DNA of 64,000 nt from Ahaetulla prasina (lineage: Eukaryota; Chordata; Lepidosauria; Squamata; Colubridae), in the NCBI RefSeq assembly GCF_028640845.1, contig NC_080542.1:137136346-137200345 (forward strand), in the 5' to 3' direction. The translations under genes were made by a program, and so were the position numbers. Shown here one piece after another: positions 46,491-57,758 of the stretch. The notes under the pieces were generated by a model, which was not told the DNA's origin, ran no database searches, and saw only the letters and a list, made by a program, of their open reading frames with translations. Position 1 is the stretch's first letter, and every line of letters begins with the position of its first letter.

Positions 46491-46930
46491 ATTCTGCTCT
46501 GACCCATTATCCCATTGTCTCATCCAGCCTAAGCCAATAGCACTAAAGTCATGATTAGGGCCTGTCTTTTATCACAACTATCTAAAGAAGCCAATCCATT
46601 AAAAGCAATCCTTGATTTATGGCCATTTATTCAGCAATTATTCAAGATTATTCAAGATGAATAAATAATATATTAGGACTGGTCCTTGGAGTTCTAGCTA
46701 TCCCATCACCCCCATGGTCATGTGATTGTGACCTGGGAATGAAGAAGTCCCTTTATATCATACTGTTGGTCGATGTTGGGGATGGGATTTCTGGCACCTC
46801 ACGGATCGAGCAATAAGAAGCCTCAGATTAGTGGCATGCCAAAAAACCCAGCCCCAACCTGGTTCAGCAGCACACACCAAAGCAACTTCTTGGTGCAAAG
46901 GGCTAGACCAGGCACATCTCATCAACCTCA
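46491..46930. other. Intronic sequence with an unexplained segment
   Basis: Mostly unremarkable. 46775-46920 is more GC-rich than its surroundings and open on both strands (e.g. minus 46758-46940). It could be a fragment of an unrecognised retroelement. It directly abuts the PLE that begins at 46931. Confidence 0.4.
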
Positions 46931-49426
46931 TTCGTCTCATTCGTCATCTTCAGGCTTCAGCTTCGTGCTTCTGGGAGCAATGTGTGATTGCAGCTGTTTC
47001 TTCCTTTTTAACTGCTAGTGGGGATTTGAACTGATTGGGTGGGAGCTTGGCTGTGCTCTGATTGGATGGGGTTTTTTTGTGCTCTGATTGGCTGGGGGTG
47101 TGTCCTGTTTGGGTGGGGGCTTGGTTGTGCTCAGATTAGTCTGAGTTGCAGGGGGATTTGAGCTGGTGAGCTGCACTGCTGCTGTTTGGCTTCGTGTTCG
47201 TGGTCGTGCTACATGTTCATAGTGGGTGTCAGTCTGCTGCATGTATGGATTGGAGGGGTTTGAAATGGCTAATGTTGCAGCTGCGGTCTGGCTTCTGGTC
47301 CTTGGTCGTGCTTCCTGATCAGTGTGGGTTTGGGTCTGCTTTCTGGGTGGATGTGTGATGGTGACATCCTGTGTGGACCTCGTGAGTGTGGGTCTGGTGT
47401 CATTCCTCGTGTTAAGGACTCGTTTGTCAATAAGGGTGGGTTTCCAAATGGCTGGTAATCTTATTTCTCTGGAATCCATTGGATGTTAGTACGTTTGTGA
47501 GAGTGTGTAGTTCGGTTTTTAGGTGTTGTTCGTCAGCTAAGCGTTTTGTTCTAGAGATGAGTGTCTTGGTTACGGAGTTGATCTGTGCTGGGTGGTGGTG
47601 TGAGAGTGCGTGCAGATAGCGCTTTGTGTGTGTTTTCTTCTGGTAGATGGTGTGTCCTAGGGAGCCATTGGGTTTCTTGTAGACTAAGACATCCAGGAAG
47701 GGAAGTTGGTTGTTAACTTCTGTTTCCATGGTGAACTGTATTTTGGGGTGTAGGCTATTGAGGTGTGTGAAGAAGTTGTCAAGTTTTTCTTTCCCATGTG
47801 GCCAGATTATGAAGGTGTCGTCTACGTATCTGAGCCAGAGTTTGGGTTTGTGATGAGCTTTTTCTAGTGCTTGGGTTTCAAAGTGTTCCATGTAGAGGTT
47901 GGCAATGACAGGTGAGAGGGGTGATCCCATGGGTGCGCCTTCTATTTGTTTGTATTTTTGTCCGTTATAGATGAAGTATGTGTTGGATAGGCAGTGGTTG
48001 GTCAGATCTAGGATGTGCTTGGGGGGGTTATATTTGTTTTGGATAGCTGTCAAGGCTTCTTTGGCACTTGGGTGAAGAGGGATATGACGTCAAAGCTCAT
48101 GAGTAGGTCGCTGGGCTGTAAGTTTTGTTTCTTTATGATATCTATGAACTAGAATGAGTTTTTTACGTGTGAGGCGATGGATTCTGCATAGGGCTGTAGT
48201 TGTTTGGCGAGAAATTTGGCTAGGTTTTGTAGAGGCGAGCCTATGGAGCTGACTATGGGTCTGAGTGGGGTTCCTTCTTTGTGTATCTTGGGGAGGCCAT
48301 AGAGCTTAGGGCATCTGGATGATTTCTCCCTGGGAATGATTCTTTGTTGGATTTCTTCACTGATGGGGGAGGCTTTTATTTTGGATCTAGTGGTTTTTTC
48401 TAGGTAGGTGGTGGGGTCTGTTTTTAGGGGCTTGTATGCAGGGTCTTGGAGTAGGTTGGTTAATTTGGTTTGGTAGTCCGATGTGTTCATAACCACCGTG
48501 GTGTTCCCCTTGTCTGCTGGTAGGATTATTATGCTGGTGTCTTTTTTCAGGTTAAGTAGTGCTGTCTGTTCCTCTTTGGGTAAGTTGCTTTTGGGTGGCT
48601 TGCTGCTGCAGAGGATGTTGGTGATTTCGAGTCTGATTTTGTTAGCGTCATCCGGGTTGATTTTGGTCAGGCTGGTTTCAACTCTGCATATAATGGTTTC
48701 AGTGGGGGTGTATTTGGGAGTGACTGCAAAGTTGAATCCTTTGGAAAGGACATCGGTTTCAGCTTTGGTGAGGATCCTATCTGAGATGTTATGCACTGTT
48801 TGTTTCATGTGTGGCTGTGAGGGTGGAGGGGTTTGTTTCTGGCATTCTTGTAGTCTTCGGAGTTTGTTGGTGTGTGTTTCTGTCTTGAGGGTGGTCTGTG
48901 TTTCGGCTCTCCAAACGGCGAGTTGTTTGGATTTGTCCCAAAGTGCAGGGTGGATCTTGTTGCTGAGTTTGAGATGAAGTGTGAGGAGATCTTTGTTGAT
49001 TTGATCTAGGAGGAATCTTTTTGTGTGAAGTTCATTTCTGATTAGGGCCAATTCTGTTCTTTTTAGGATGCGTTTGGCGGCTGCAGAGTTGGAGTGGAAT
49101 TTCAATTGGAACATGTGGGGATTAAATTTTGATCTCGGCAGTTTTGTAGGAATGCAAGGTCACATAAAATGGAAGCTCTTTGGACTTCTAGTTTTTCATA
49201 CATCCTGGTCAGATGGTGGATTTTCTCTCCGTAGAAGGGCAATATTTGTTTTCTGAGGGTTTCGCGGGTGTTTGTATGTAGGTCTTTGGTTATTCGGGTT
49301 TTCTCCCGCGTAAAATTGGAAGTGTCTTGCCGACGTTTCGACGAAGTCTCATTCGTCATCTTCAGGCTTCAGCTTCGTGCTTCTGGGAGCAATGTGTGAT
49401 TGCAGCTGTTTCTTCCTTTTTACTTT
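46931..49426 (-). mobile_element. PLE family 1, long copy with RT, endonuclease deleted
   Basis: Minus orientation. The terminal repeat lies at 49257-49426. A frame starting inside it (49359 down to 49102) runs into the protein N-terminus. 49114-48149 encodes 'LPADKGNTTVVMN', 'CPKLYGLPKIHKEGTPLRPI' and following RT motifs; a stop and frameshift lie near 48050-48150, spanning motif A ('LLMSFDVISLFTQVP' is readable). 48053-47427 has motif B 'EGAPMGSPLSPVIANLYME' and catalytic 'LRYVDDTFIIW'. At ~47460 the RT thumb joins straight to the Pro-rich tail, so the GIY-YIG nuclease is missing. The tail frame is 47479-47015. A truncated terminal repeat lies at 46931-47020. Confidence 0.92.
49332..49365 (-). 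ncRNA. Hammerhead-like core, PLE family 1
   Basis: On the minus strand: CTGAAGA, T, stem GACGAA/TTCGTC, GAAA, C, GTC. Located in the terminal repeat of the long PLE copy and overlapping the start of its protein frame. Confidence 0.5.
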
Positions 49427-50860
49427 TTACTACACCCCAAAATACAGTTCACCATGGAAACAGAAGTTAACAACCAACTTTCCCTTCCTAGATGTCTTAG
49501 TCTACAAGAAACCCAATGGCTCCCTAGGACACACCATCTACCAGAAGAAAACACACACAAACCGCTATCTGCACGCACTCTCACACCACCACCCAGCACA
49601 GATCAACTCCGTAGCCAAGACACTCATCTCTAGAACAAAACGCTTAGCTGACGAACAACACCTAAAAACCGAACTACACACTCTCACAAACGTACTAACA
49701 TCCAATGGATTCCAGAGAAATAAGATTACCAAACTAATCCAAAAAGAACCCCCCACTAAAACCCAAGACAGAGAACAAGAAAATGGCACAGCCCTCCTCC
49801 CATATATAAAAGGCACCACAGACAGAATCAGCAAGATCCTCCACAAACATAACATCAAGACAGCATTCTGCACAAACCAAAAAATATCCACCATCCTAAG
49901 AAACCCCAAAGACAAAATTGAGTTAGAAAATCAAGGAGTATATGAAATCCCATGCACCGCCTGCCCCACCACATACATTGGACAAACCAACAGAAGAATA
50001 AGTGCACGCATTGAAGAACACAAGAACTCAGTCAAAAAAGAGGAACCAACTTCTTCCCTGGTCCAACACCTTAAAGCCACAGGACACGATATTGACTTTA
50101 AAAAGACCAGAACTATCGCCAAAACTGAACACTTTAACAACAGAATAATCAGAGAAGCCATCGAGATAGAAAAACGCCCACACAGCATGAACAAACGAGA
50201 TGATACTTCCCGCCTACCAGCCATTTGGAAACCCGCCCTTATTGACAAACGAGTCCTTAACACGAGGAATGACACCAGACCCACACTCACGAGGTCCACA
50301 CAGGATGTCACCATCACACATCCACCCAGAAAGCAGACCCAAACCCACACTGATCAGGAAGCATGACCAAGGACCAGAAGCCAGACCGCAGCTGCAACAT
50401 TAGCCATTTCAAACCCCTCCAATCCATACATGCAGCAAACTGACACCCACTATGAAGATGTAGCACGACCACGACCACGAAGCCAAACAGCAGCAGTGCA
50501 GCTCACCAGCTCAAATCCCCCTGCAACTCAGACTAATCTGAGCACAACCAAGCCCCCACCCAAACAGGACATGCCCCCAGCCAATCAGAGCACAAAAAAA
50601 CCCCATCCAATCAGAGCACAGCCAAGCTCCCACCCAATCAGTTCAAACCCCCACTAGCAGTTAAAAAGGAAGAAACAGCTGCAGTCACACATTGCTCCCA
50701 GAAGCACGAAGCTGAAGCCTGAAGATGACGAATGAGACTTCGTTGAAACGTTGCCAAGACACTTCCAATTTTATGCGGGAGAAAACCCGAATAACCAAAG
50801 ACCTACATACAAACACCCGCGAAAACCTCAGAAAACATACATATATATATATAAAATTAA
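49427..50860 (+). mobile_element. PLE family 1, 5'-truncated copy with intact GIY-YIG domain
   Basis: Starts inside the RT thumb region (CACCCCAAAATACAGTTCAC) directly after the inverted terminal repeat 49257-49426. After one early frameshift the frame (to 50366, 329 codons including upstream repeat sequence) covers 'FLDVLVYKKPNGSLGHTIYQ', then the nuclease: 'YEIPCTACPTTYIGQTNRR', 'ARIEEHKNS', 'LVQHLKATGHDIDF' and 'NNRIIREAIEIEK'. The tail frame is cut by a CGA to TGA stop at 50364-50366 and stays open afterwards to ~50657. The 3' terminal repeat at 50660-50860 has a core (50719-50752) with mutated stem and GTT instead of GTC. No RT catalytic core. Confidence 0.9.
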
Positions 50861-51460
50861 TTAATTTTGTCACAACAATATACATAAGCATAAGCATGAA
50901 ATTTGATTGTTTTCAGGGGAAGTTAGGAATTGATGATTGTAGGGGTATAATTAAGTTGGGGTGAAATTTTTTTAGCATATGTTTGTTTTATTTTTAACTA
51001 TACCTTGTGCTCGTTCCGGGAAGTCGGGGGAGGGAGGGGGGTTGTGAAGGGAGGGGAGGGGGGGGGAAAGGGGGAAAAAATTTTCTGTAAAACCTTTTGA
51101 ATAATAAAAAAAAAGCATGAAATAACTATACTATATAAAGCATATATATAATCATAAGTATGTAATAACTATATTAATTGGATATAACAAAAGGAAACAA
51201 TAGGACAGGAACGGTAGGCACGCTGGTGCTCTTATGCACGTCCCTTACAGACCTCTTAGAAAAGGGGTGAGGTCAATAGTAGACAGTTTTTGGTTGAAGC
51301 TTTGGGGATTTTGGGAAGAGACCACAGAGTCAGGTAGTGTATTCCAAGCATTAACAACTCTGTTACTGAAATCATATTTCCTTCAATCAAGATTGGAGTG
51401 GTTAACATTAAGTTTAAATCTATTGTGTGCTCGTATATTGTTGCAATTGAAGCTGAAGTA
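50861..51460 (-). mobile_element. CR1-like LINE (TGACAAAA-tail family), split by L1-like insert
   Basis: Minus strand: tail ATTTTGTCACAACAATATAC reversed at 50872, 3' UTR, then ORF C-terminus up to ~51460 (CGGTAGGCACGCTGGTGCTC). An L1-like insertion lies at 50903-51112, and the PLE of 49427 ends at its TA tract. Confidence 0.82.
50903..51112 (+). mobile_element. L1-like LINE 3' end, 5'-truncated
   Basis: 11-bp duplications AAGCATGAAAT at 50892-50902 and 51113-51123. The 3' part has a G-rich polypurine tract (51020-51075) and ends AATAATAAAAAAAA. The polypurine tract plus poly(A) plus long duplication fit an L1-type tail. Confidence 0.7.
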
Positions 51461-51519
51461 GCAAAGATAGCAAAGAAAAAAGTAAAAAGTAGCAAAGTAG
51501 CAAAGATAGCAAAGATTAC
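51461..51519. repeat. Short tandem repeat of AGTAGCAAAGATAGCAAAG type
   Basis: Imperfect repeats of TAGCAAAGA units at the 5' truncation point of the LINE. Confidence 0.7.
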
Positions 51520-51689
51520 TTGAGATGGAAGTGAAGGGCAGCAGGGGGACCAAAGGGCACATAAATTGGGGTGAGATAGGCAGATGGGGGAGTTGGGGAG
51601 CAAACTTTTACTTCAAATGGCCATCTACCTTTTAAGGAGAACTCAGGCAGTCAACAGTAGGCAAGCATACTTAAATATTTGTGTAATTG

Positions 51690-52060
51690 TTATTTTAGAT
51701 TCCAGGCAGAAGTGGAACTTTCTGCTCTTGTAGACTTAGGGGCAGCCACTCATTTCATGTAGAAACAGTACCAAAATTAAAGTTGCTTCCTTTATGAATT
51801 TATTGATGAATAACCAAGGGCCAATTTTACAGAGAATGGCTCCTTTGCAGTTGACAAGCAAAGATCAAACTGTTCATAAAACTGTTTGCAAGTGCCTCCT
51901 TCCAAATGTCCATCACCTTGAGAATATGATGACTTCCGATTCTCTATCCAGAAGTGAGTTGAGTACAAAAGAGGTATTCTCATACCCTTCCCCTAAATGT
52001 GAGCAACCTTACTTACAAGCATCTTCTCTCCCCATTGATAATATAATTTCAATTTGAAGC
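51690..52060 (+). pseudogene. Possible LTR-retrotransposon protease relic
   Basis: A reading gives 'VELSALVDLGAATHFM', similar to the LVDSGA active-site motif of Ty3/gypsy proteases, followed by decayed sequence in another frame ('APLQLTSKDQTVHKTVCK'). Weak; could be chance. Confidence 0.3.
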
Positions 52061-52311
52061 CAGAAACCCAAATCCTAGCAAAGAATCACTTTCTGTGAGA
52101 TGGGTTATAAATTTGATTAATATGTAAAGGTATCTACTTATGACTTAGACATCCTGAAGTAATATCGGGATGTCAGCATCAGAAAAAGATTAGTTCACCC
52201 TTTAAACTTAGCAGCATCTGCACCAATATCTTTTGTGCCTCCAAATCAGGGAGAACAGCAGCCATTCTGAAACGAAGCAACCCCGAAGTGTACCATTCAT
52301 GACTAATCAAC

Positions 52312-52720
52312 AAATAGTCCTTAATGGAACTGCGTCTACTGGAAGGAAGTACATAGTGCAGTATCCCAGGGCTCTATCTTAGGCCCGATATTCTTCAATA
52401 GCTTCATAAATAATTTAGACAAGGGGAGAGGAGGGGAACTCATCAAATGTACAGATGACACCAAACTGGCAGGAATAGCCAACACTCCAGGTTTAAGATC
52501 CAGCAGGATCTAGACAGACTTGAACTTTGGGTGTTATCTAACAAAATGAAATTCCAGGGTGAAAAAAGTAAGGTTCTACATTTAGGCAAGAAAAACAAAA
52601 TGCACAGGTACAGTATATGAGGTACCTTGCTCAATAGTAGTAATTGTGAGAGGACCTTGGAGTCCTAGTGGACAATCACTTAAATGTATCAATAGTTGAA
52701 TCCTTCAAGTTTTTAGGTTC
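52312..52720 (+). pseudogene. CR1 reverse-transcriptase relic
   Basis: Contains GCAGTATCCCAGGGCTCTAT, ATTCTTCAATAGCTTCATAA and ACAGATGACACCAAACTGGC, corresponding to CR1 RT motif B, the following helix and motif C. No open frame. Confidence 0.7.
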
Positions 52721-52723
52721 TAT

Positions 52724-53003
52724 CAGTGGTGGGATTCAACATTTTTTACTACCAGTTCTGTGGGTGTGGCTTGGTGGGCATGGTTTGGTGGGCATGGCAG
52801 GGGAAGAATACTTTAAAATCTCTATTCCCACCCCGCTCCAGGGGAAGGTTACTGCAAAATTCCCATTTCCTCCCGATCAGCTGGGACTCAGGAGGCAGAG
52901 AATAGAGGGGGAGGGCCAGTCAGAGGTGGTATTTACCAGTTCTCTGAACTACTCAAAATTTCTGCTACCGGTTCTCCAGAACTGGTCAGAACCTGCTAAA
53001 CCT
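52724..53003. mobile_element. hAT MITE, diverged right end
   Basis: CAGTGGTGGGATTCAAC at the left; interior GTGGGTGTGGCTTGGTGGGC and GGTTCTCCAGAACTGGTCAG match 33941-34239 reversed. The right end is degraded and no duplication remains. Inserted in the CR1 relic. Confidence 0.75.
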
Positions 53004-54597
53004 GATGTCAATGTAGTTTTACAATAAGATATAATTAATTCATCTGGTTTGGTTACCTTCTTAGTTTGCTCCAAGATGCTGATGATTATGTAATGGTATA
53101 TTTGATAATATATAATGTTTATATAAGCAATGTAATACTTACCCTTTATATTATGGAAATAGGGCAATACTTTATTTAGCCCACAGATTAGTGTTTTTAA
53201 GGCAAATTGATATGAAACACTAAGTATGATAACTGTTAAGCATTAACTTAGAGTATTGATTAAAAGTGCTACCTAATTAATATGCAGTGATTCCCTAGAT
53301 AACATGCAGCTGAAATGCCTTCTTTAAAATGTTTTTATTCCACCTGGCTAAATTAGGTGTAGGGTCTTGAAAGGTGATAATGATAGAAATTTGCACTTTC
53401 CTTCCTTTCCCAGCTAAAAGAACTAAGCTTAACCAATCTCTGACATAGGTTATTATAATCTGCTCAGTGTGTCCAAATAATACTTGGGGCTTGAACAAGT
53501 AATCTATGGCAATCATCAATCACAGTACTTGTTCAAGCCCCAAGATTTCCTTTTAAATGAAGAATAGTAGTCCATCTTTTAGTAAATTCACATTTGTCTG
53601 CTTATATCTTATCAAACACTGAACTATGTGTTTGTGTATAAGAGTATCTATACTTGATTGTGCTATAGTAATCATGTATAGATACTTTTATATAAAGCAT
53701 TGGAACAGAGTTGGTAGCCAATTGTGAATCTTCAATCTACCATTTTAATGATAAGACCGGATGGCTAAGCAGGAAGTAACTCTAGACAGAAACTGATGAT
53801 TGGGAAGAGTAATGTGGATGTCTTATAATGTTATAGTAGTAGTAGAAGCAGCCCGGGGGGCATTATGACATTTCAGTTGAGAAATGAAGCTGAAGATAAG
53901 TGCATTCTCTAGAAAAAGCTGTTGTATTTATCTATTTTCTTTTCCATAACACACTCTGAGATAAAACAAATGATTGGTAGATGCCTTCTGCTTTAACTGC
54001 ATTTACAGCAAAATAGATTGTTCCTCATTTAGTAATCAGCCTGTAATCTATCCCATTATGTAGCAATTGTACAATCAGGCTTCAAAGGTAAAATCATTAC
54101 TAGGTTTCATCAAAAAAGAATCTTGGATCCTCCCCCCCCTCTTTTTTTTTTTTTGGTTTATCATCTGTATTCTGTGTGATGCCTTTAACTAGAAGGTGTT
54201 AATTAGCAGCCTTCATTATGCAGGTTCCTCTGAAGTAGCTTTTAAAATTATTTCAAAGCTTTAGTGCATATCACAGAGGGAAAAAAAGGTTATGTAAGAG
54301 TCTTAGCATGATGAACTCTCTTCCCTTGCAAATCATTGGTGGTTTCATGATATATTAACAGCAATTACTCTTAGGGCTGTTGGTTGCTTAAATGTTACCC
54401 TTGTTTCTGAAGTTGGCAAGGTATAAGTAAAAGAGAATAGAAAATAATTTAAATGATTTTATGCATGTAATTAAAAAAAAATCAACATTTTCTAGCGTAG
54501 CCAACGAAATGGAATACATGTCATAAACTGCAATTAATGCATTTCTATAATAAAATACCATTTGGGGAGGGTGTAAAAATAAAGATTTATGTAGTAT
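53004..54597. other. Unique intronic sequence with hairpins
   Basis: No gene. A 19-bp perfect inverted repeat (CTTGGGGCTTGAACAAGTA, 53483-53501 with 53526-53544, 24-nt loop) and a smaller one (AGTATCTATA/TATAGATACT, near 53642-53687). Confidence 0.5.
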
Positions 54598-55296
54598 GAA
54601 GAACCCCAAAAATGCTTTTTCAAGAGTTAATTGGACTTCCATATTTTTTTCTTTTAAAGACATTTTGGTTCTCATCCCAGAAGCTTCTTCAGCTCTGACA
54701 GAATAGTGGGGAATGGAAGGATTTATATTCCTTGCAGCCAGCTGGTCATTTGCATCCTTTTAGAGGGTCCTTGAAGCAGTTGGAGATTTATCTGTGTCCT
54801 CAGGGTCACCTGAGTGGTACTCCTGGTTCCTGTAGTCTGCAATTTTTCCTCTGGAAATCCATTCCTACTCCCAAGCCATTCAAAGGGTGTTCATCCCAAA
54901 TTGTATAGCTAAAAGACTGTAGAGATTCTCAGTCATCCAGGTCATGGTTGTCCCAAAGGTGCTTTTTCAGGAGGCAACTCATTTTTTTCTTTTGAAGACA
55001 TTTCACTTCTCATCCAAGAAGCTTCTTCAGCTCTGACCGGACAGTGTCACTGTCACCCCGAGGACACAGATAAACCTCCCAGTGCTTCAACGACCCTCTA
55101 AAAGGATGCAAATGACCAGCTGCCTGCAAGGAATATAAATCCTTCCATTCCCCACTATCCTGTCAGAGCTGAAGGAGCTTCTTGGATGAGAAGTGAAATG
55201 TCTTCAAAAGAAAAAACAAGAATGTCCAGCTGTCTCCTGAAAAAAGCACATTTGGGAAAACCTTGACCTGCTGACTGAGAATCTCTACAGGCTTTT
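54598..55296. mobile_element. PLE family 2 cluster
   Basis: 54598-54910 and 54911-55040 (both minus) followed by 55040-55296 (plus), an inverted terminal-repeat arrangement. Shared blocks: GAATATAAATCCTTCCATTC, AAAAGGATGCAAATGACCAG and CTTCTTGGATGAGAAGTGAA. No protein-coding body. Confidence 0.75.
54997..55030 (-). ncRNA. Hammerhead-like core, PLE family 2
   Basis: On the minus strand: CTGAAGA, AG, stem CTTCT/AGAAG (loop TGGATG), T, GAAA, T, GTC: 34 nt, the same size as family 1 though the stem sequence is unrelated. The partner at 55169-55202 (plus) has CTGAAGG instead. Confidence 0.5.
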
Positions 55297-55764
55297 AGTA
55301 TGAAGAATCTTATGATTAGGTCATATATACTTTGAATAGTTTTTGATAATGAAATGTACTAATTGTGACTCAGATCAGCAAGGAATTAAAACATCGAAAC
55401 TGTAAGTGTAGCTTTACGTTTGTTAAAAATACTTCCCTGTGGCAGCCTTCCATCCTTTATAAGTTAGGTAAAATGAGGACCCAGATTGTTGGGGGCAATA
55501 AGTTGACTTTGTATATAACATACAAATGGATGAAGACTATTGCTAACATAGTGTAAGCCGCCCTGAGTCTTCAGAGAAGGGCGGGATATAAATGCAAATA
55601 AAAAAAAAATCATTGAGTTCCATCCTCTCATTCTCATCAGTCTTTGTCTGGGAAATATTAGATACCAGCTTTCCACAAACTGATTCTGGATCACCCATTT
55701 GGGACTGCAACTTCCTTTAATCCTCTTAAATTTTCACTCATAGCTGTTGACAGTGCTTTAGAGA
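55297..55764. other. Intronic sequence with a short L2-tail insertion
   Basis: 55555-55610 is a very short L2-like tail, AAGCCGCCCTGAGTCTTC followed by GGCGGGATATAAATG and an A-run. The rest is not recognised. Confidence 0.55.
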
Positions 55765-55940
55765 AGGGATCCCCAACCCTTGGACTGTGGCCCACTACTG
55801 GATTGTGGACTATTTTGAACTGGGCTGCACAAGTGGTGGGCTTGCATGCACACAGCTCAACTTGTACAAGTGGCAGGCCAGTGCATATTCCCCTCTCCAC
55901 ACTGCTGGGCCGCTAAGCTGTAAAATTTGGGGACTTCTAG
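55765..55940. mobile_element. hAT MITE, ~176 bp
   Basis: GGGATCCCCAACCCTTGG at the left and AATTTGGGGACTTCT at the right; 8-bp duplications tttagaga at 55757-55764 and 55941-55948. Confidence 0.75.
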
Positions 55941-55948
55941 TTTAGAGA

Positions 55949-57085
55949 AAGCGATCATATATCTTGGTGTATTTCCACCATACCCCATCAGAATGCTCAG
56001 TAGCAACCCACTCTCATAACTACAAAAGGGAATTAGAAATATGTTTCTTAATCTTCCCAAAACCAGGTTGTAAAAAGTATTGAAGGCTGAAGGCATGAGA
56101 GATATTAAACTATTTGGGTTTTGGTTGTTTTTTTTTTTGAAGTTTCAAAGTTGTTATTGGTCTTCTAATTTACCACTAGTTAAATTATTTGTAAAATTTC
56201 TATTCCAGTATTTGGTGGAAGTCAATTTTACTAATCAACAAACTAACAAGAAAGACAAAAATAGAATCTCTGCATTCTCTGGGGCTCAAATTCTTCACAC
56301 TGATAAACAATTAACATTTTAAAAATTTATTTGACTAATAGCCCTCCTGTGACTGACTGCAATCAGGCAGGATTTCAATCAGTTCAGATGTTTCATGATC
56401 CAAACCTTCATTTTTACATTAGTTAATACATAAATCCAGTTGTGCAATTTTAAGTTTGGAGATTTTATTTGATTTTTATATTTTAATATAGACACATGAC
56501 TGTTTTTCTTCTTCTTCTGTCTGAGAACTATGCAAGTTCTTCAGCAGTAAGAAGAGGAAATTGCTAGCAAAATCAAACCAGAGATTTACAGGCCAGAGAT
56601 ATGCAAACTAATATGGATGACTATTAGGGGTACCTATTTGGGGGTTGTGATAAACAGTTCTGCATATCTGACTTCTGATAACAATCTCCAATGAAGCTTG
56701 TAGTCTTAAGATTAATAAACAAGAAGTGTCTTTAGAAAGCAAAACAGTGATAGAGCTAAATGGACTAATTGCTGAGATAGAAAGGCAAGATTTTATGTCT
56801 AATTATGAAAATAGAACTGCATGTAAAGTTAATTCCATTAAATGATAAGTATAAATTCATCACCCAATAAGTAGGAAAATGGAAATGTAAGATAAAATTA
56901 GTTTCCATAAAATAGAACTTAGATTCTCTTACTGTAACTCATTGTATCACAATAAGGTGATGAGCACAATATATAGTGTGGATTTGTCCTGTAAAGGAAA
57001 TACTGCACATTGATTTGAAGAGTAAAAGGACATACTTTTCAAGAGCCTTGTTATACTTCCAAAAACATGGCAGCACTGACCCAAA
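55949..57085. other. Unique intronic sequence
   Basis: No gene recognised. Confidence 0.45.
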
Positions 57086-57165
57086 GGTGGTTTTTCAGGA
57101 GGCAACTGAACTTTCATGTTTTTTTTTTTGGAAGATATTTCGCTTCTCATCTAAGAAACTTCTTC
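57086..57165 (-). mobile_element. PLE family 2 terminal-repeat fragment
   Basis: Contains CAGGAGGCAACTGAACTTTC and CGCTTCTCATCTAAGAAACT, the reverse of the family-2 repeat. Truncated. Confidence 0.65.
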
Positions 57166-57261
57166 AGTAATAATTGTGCTGAAAAAAATTACTTTGTGGA
57201 CTATAAGACCATTTATGATCTTTATAGGATCCCTCAGATACTTGATCATCATTATAATCTG

Positions 57262-57342
57262 TATGCGTCAGTAGGGATTTGAACCGCTGAACTGTGACAT
57301 TTCGATTGACAAGCTCGGCATCTTAGCCACTGAGCCACCCTT
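57262..57342 (-). mobile_element. Sauria-type SINE head fragment
   Basis: GGGATTTGAACCGCTGA (B-box region reversed) and GCCACTGAGCCACC (A-box region reversed) match the tRNA-like head of the SINE at 41221. Confidence 0.7.
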
Positions 57343-57450
57343 AGATTATTTAAATAGATAAACTTAAATAATATCATAAGCCATTCATTGTTTTAATCTC
57401 ATATGGTATATGGAGTGAAGAGATGCTGCATATGGAATGGTCAACTGAGA

Positions 57451-57750
57451 CAGGGGTCATGAACCTTTCGGACCTCAGGCACCACTAAATTCATAATTTT
57501 ACAGTGCCTTATACCACTGTAAGCCGCCCTGAGTCTTCGGAGAAAGGCGGGATATAAATGTAAATAAATAAATAAAATAAATAAATAAATAAATAATAAT
57601 AATTTTAAATCCTGCGGACCACTAATATGAATTTTTAAAAAAGATAAATAATATTTAGTGCAATATAAAATGCAAATAATTTTTCTACAGACCATCAAAA
57701 TTTTCTCGCGGACCACCAGTGGTCTACAGACCACTGGTTGGTGACCACTG
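57451..57750. mobile_element. hAT MITE with internal L2-tail insertion
   Basis: CAGGGGTCATGAACCTTTCG at the left, GTTGGTGACCACTG at the right; flanks aactgaga and aacaaaga match at 6 of 8. A short L2 tail (AAGCCGCCCTGAGTCTTCGG ... (AATA)n) is inserted at about 57516-57600. It is the empty relative of the element at 31921-32692. Confidence 0.75.
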
Positions 57751-57758
57751 AACAAAGA

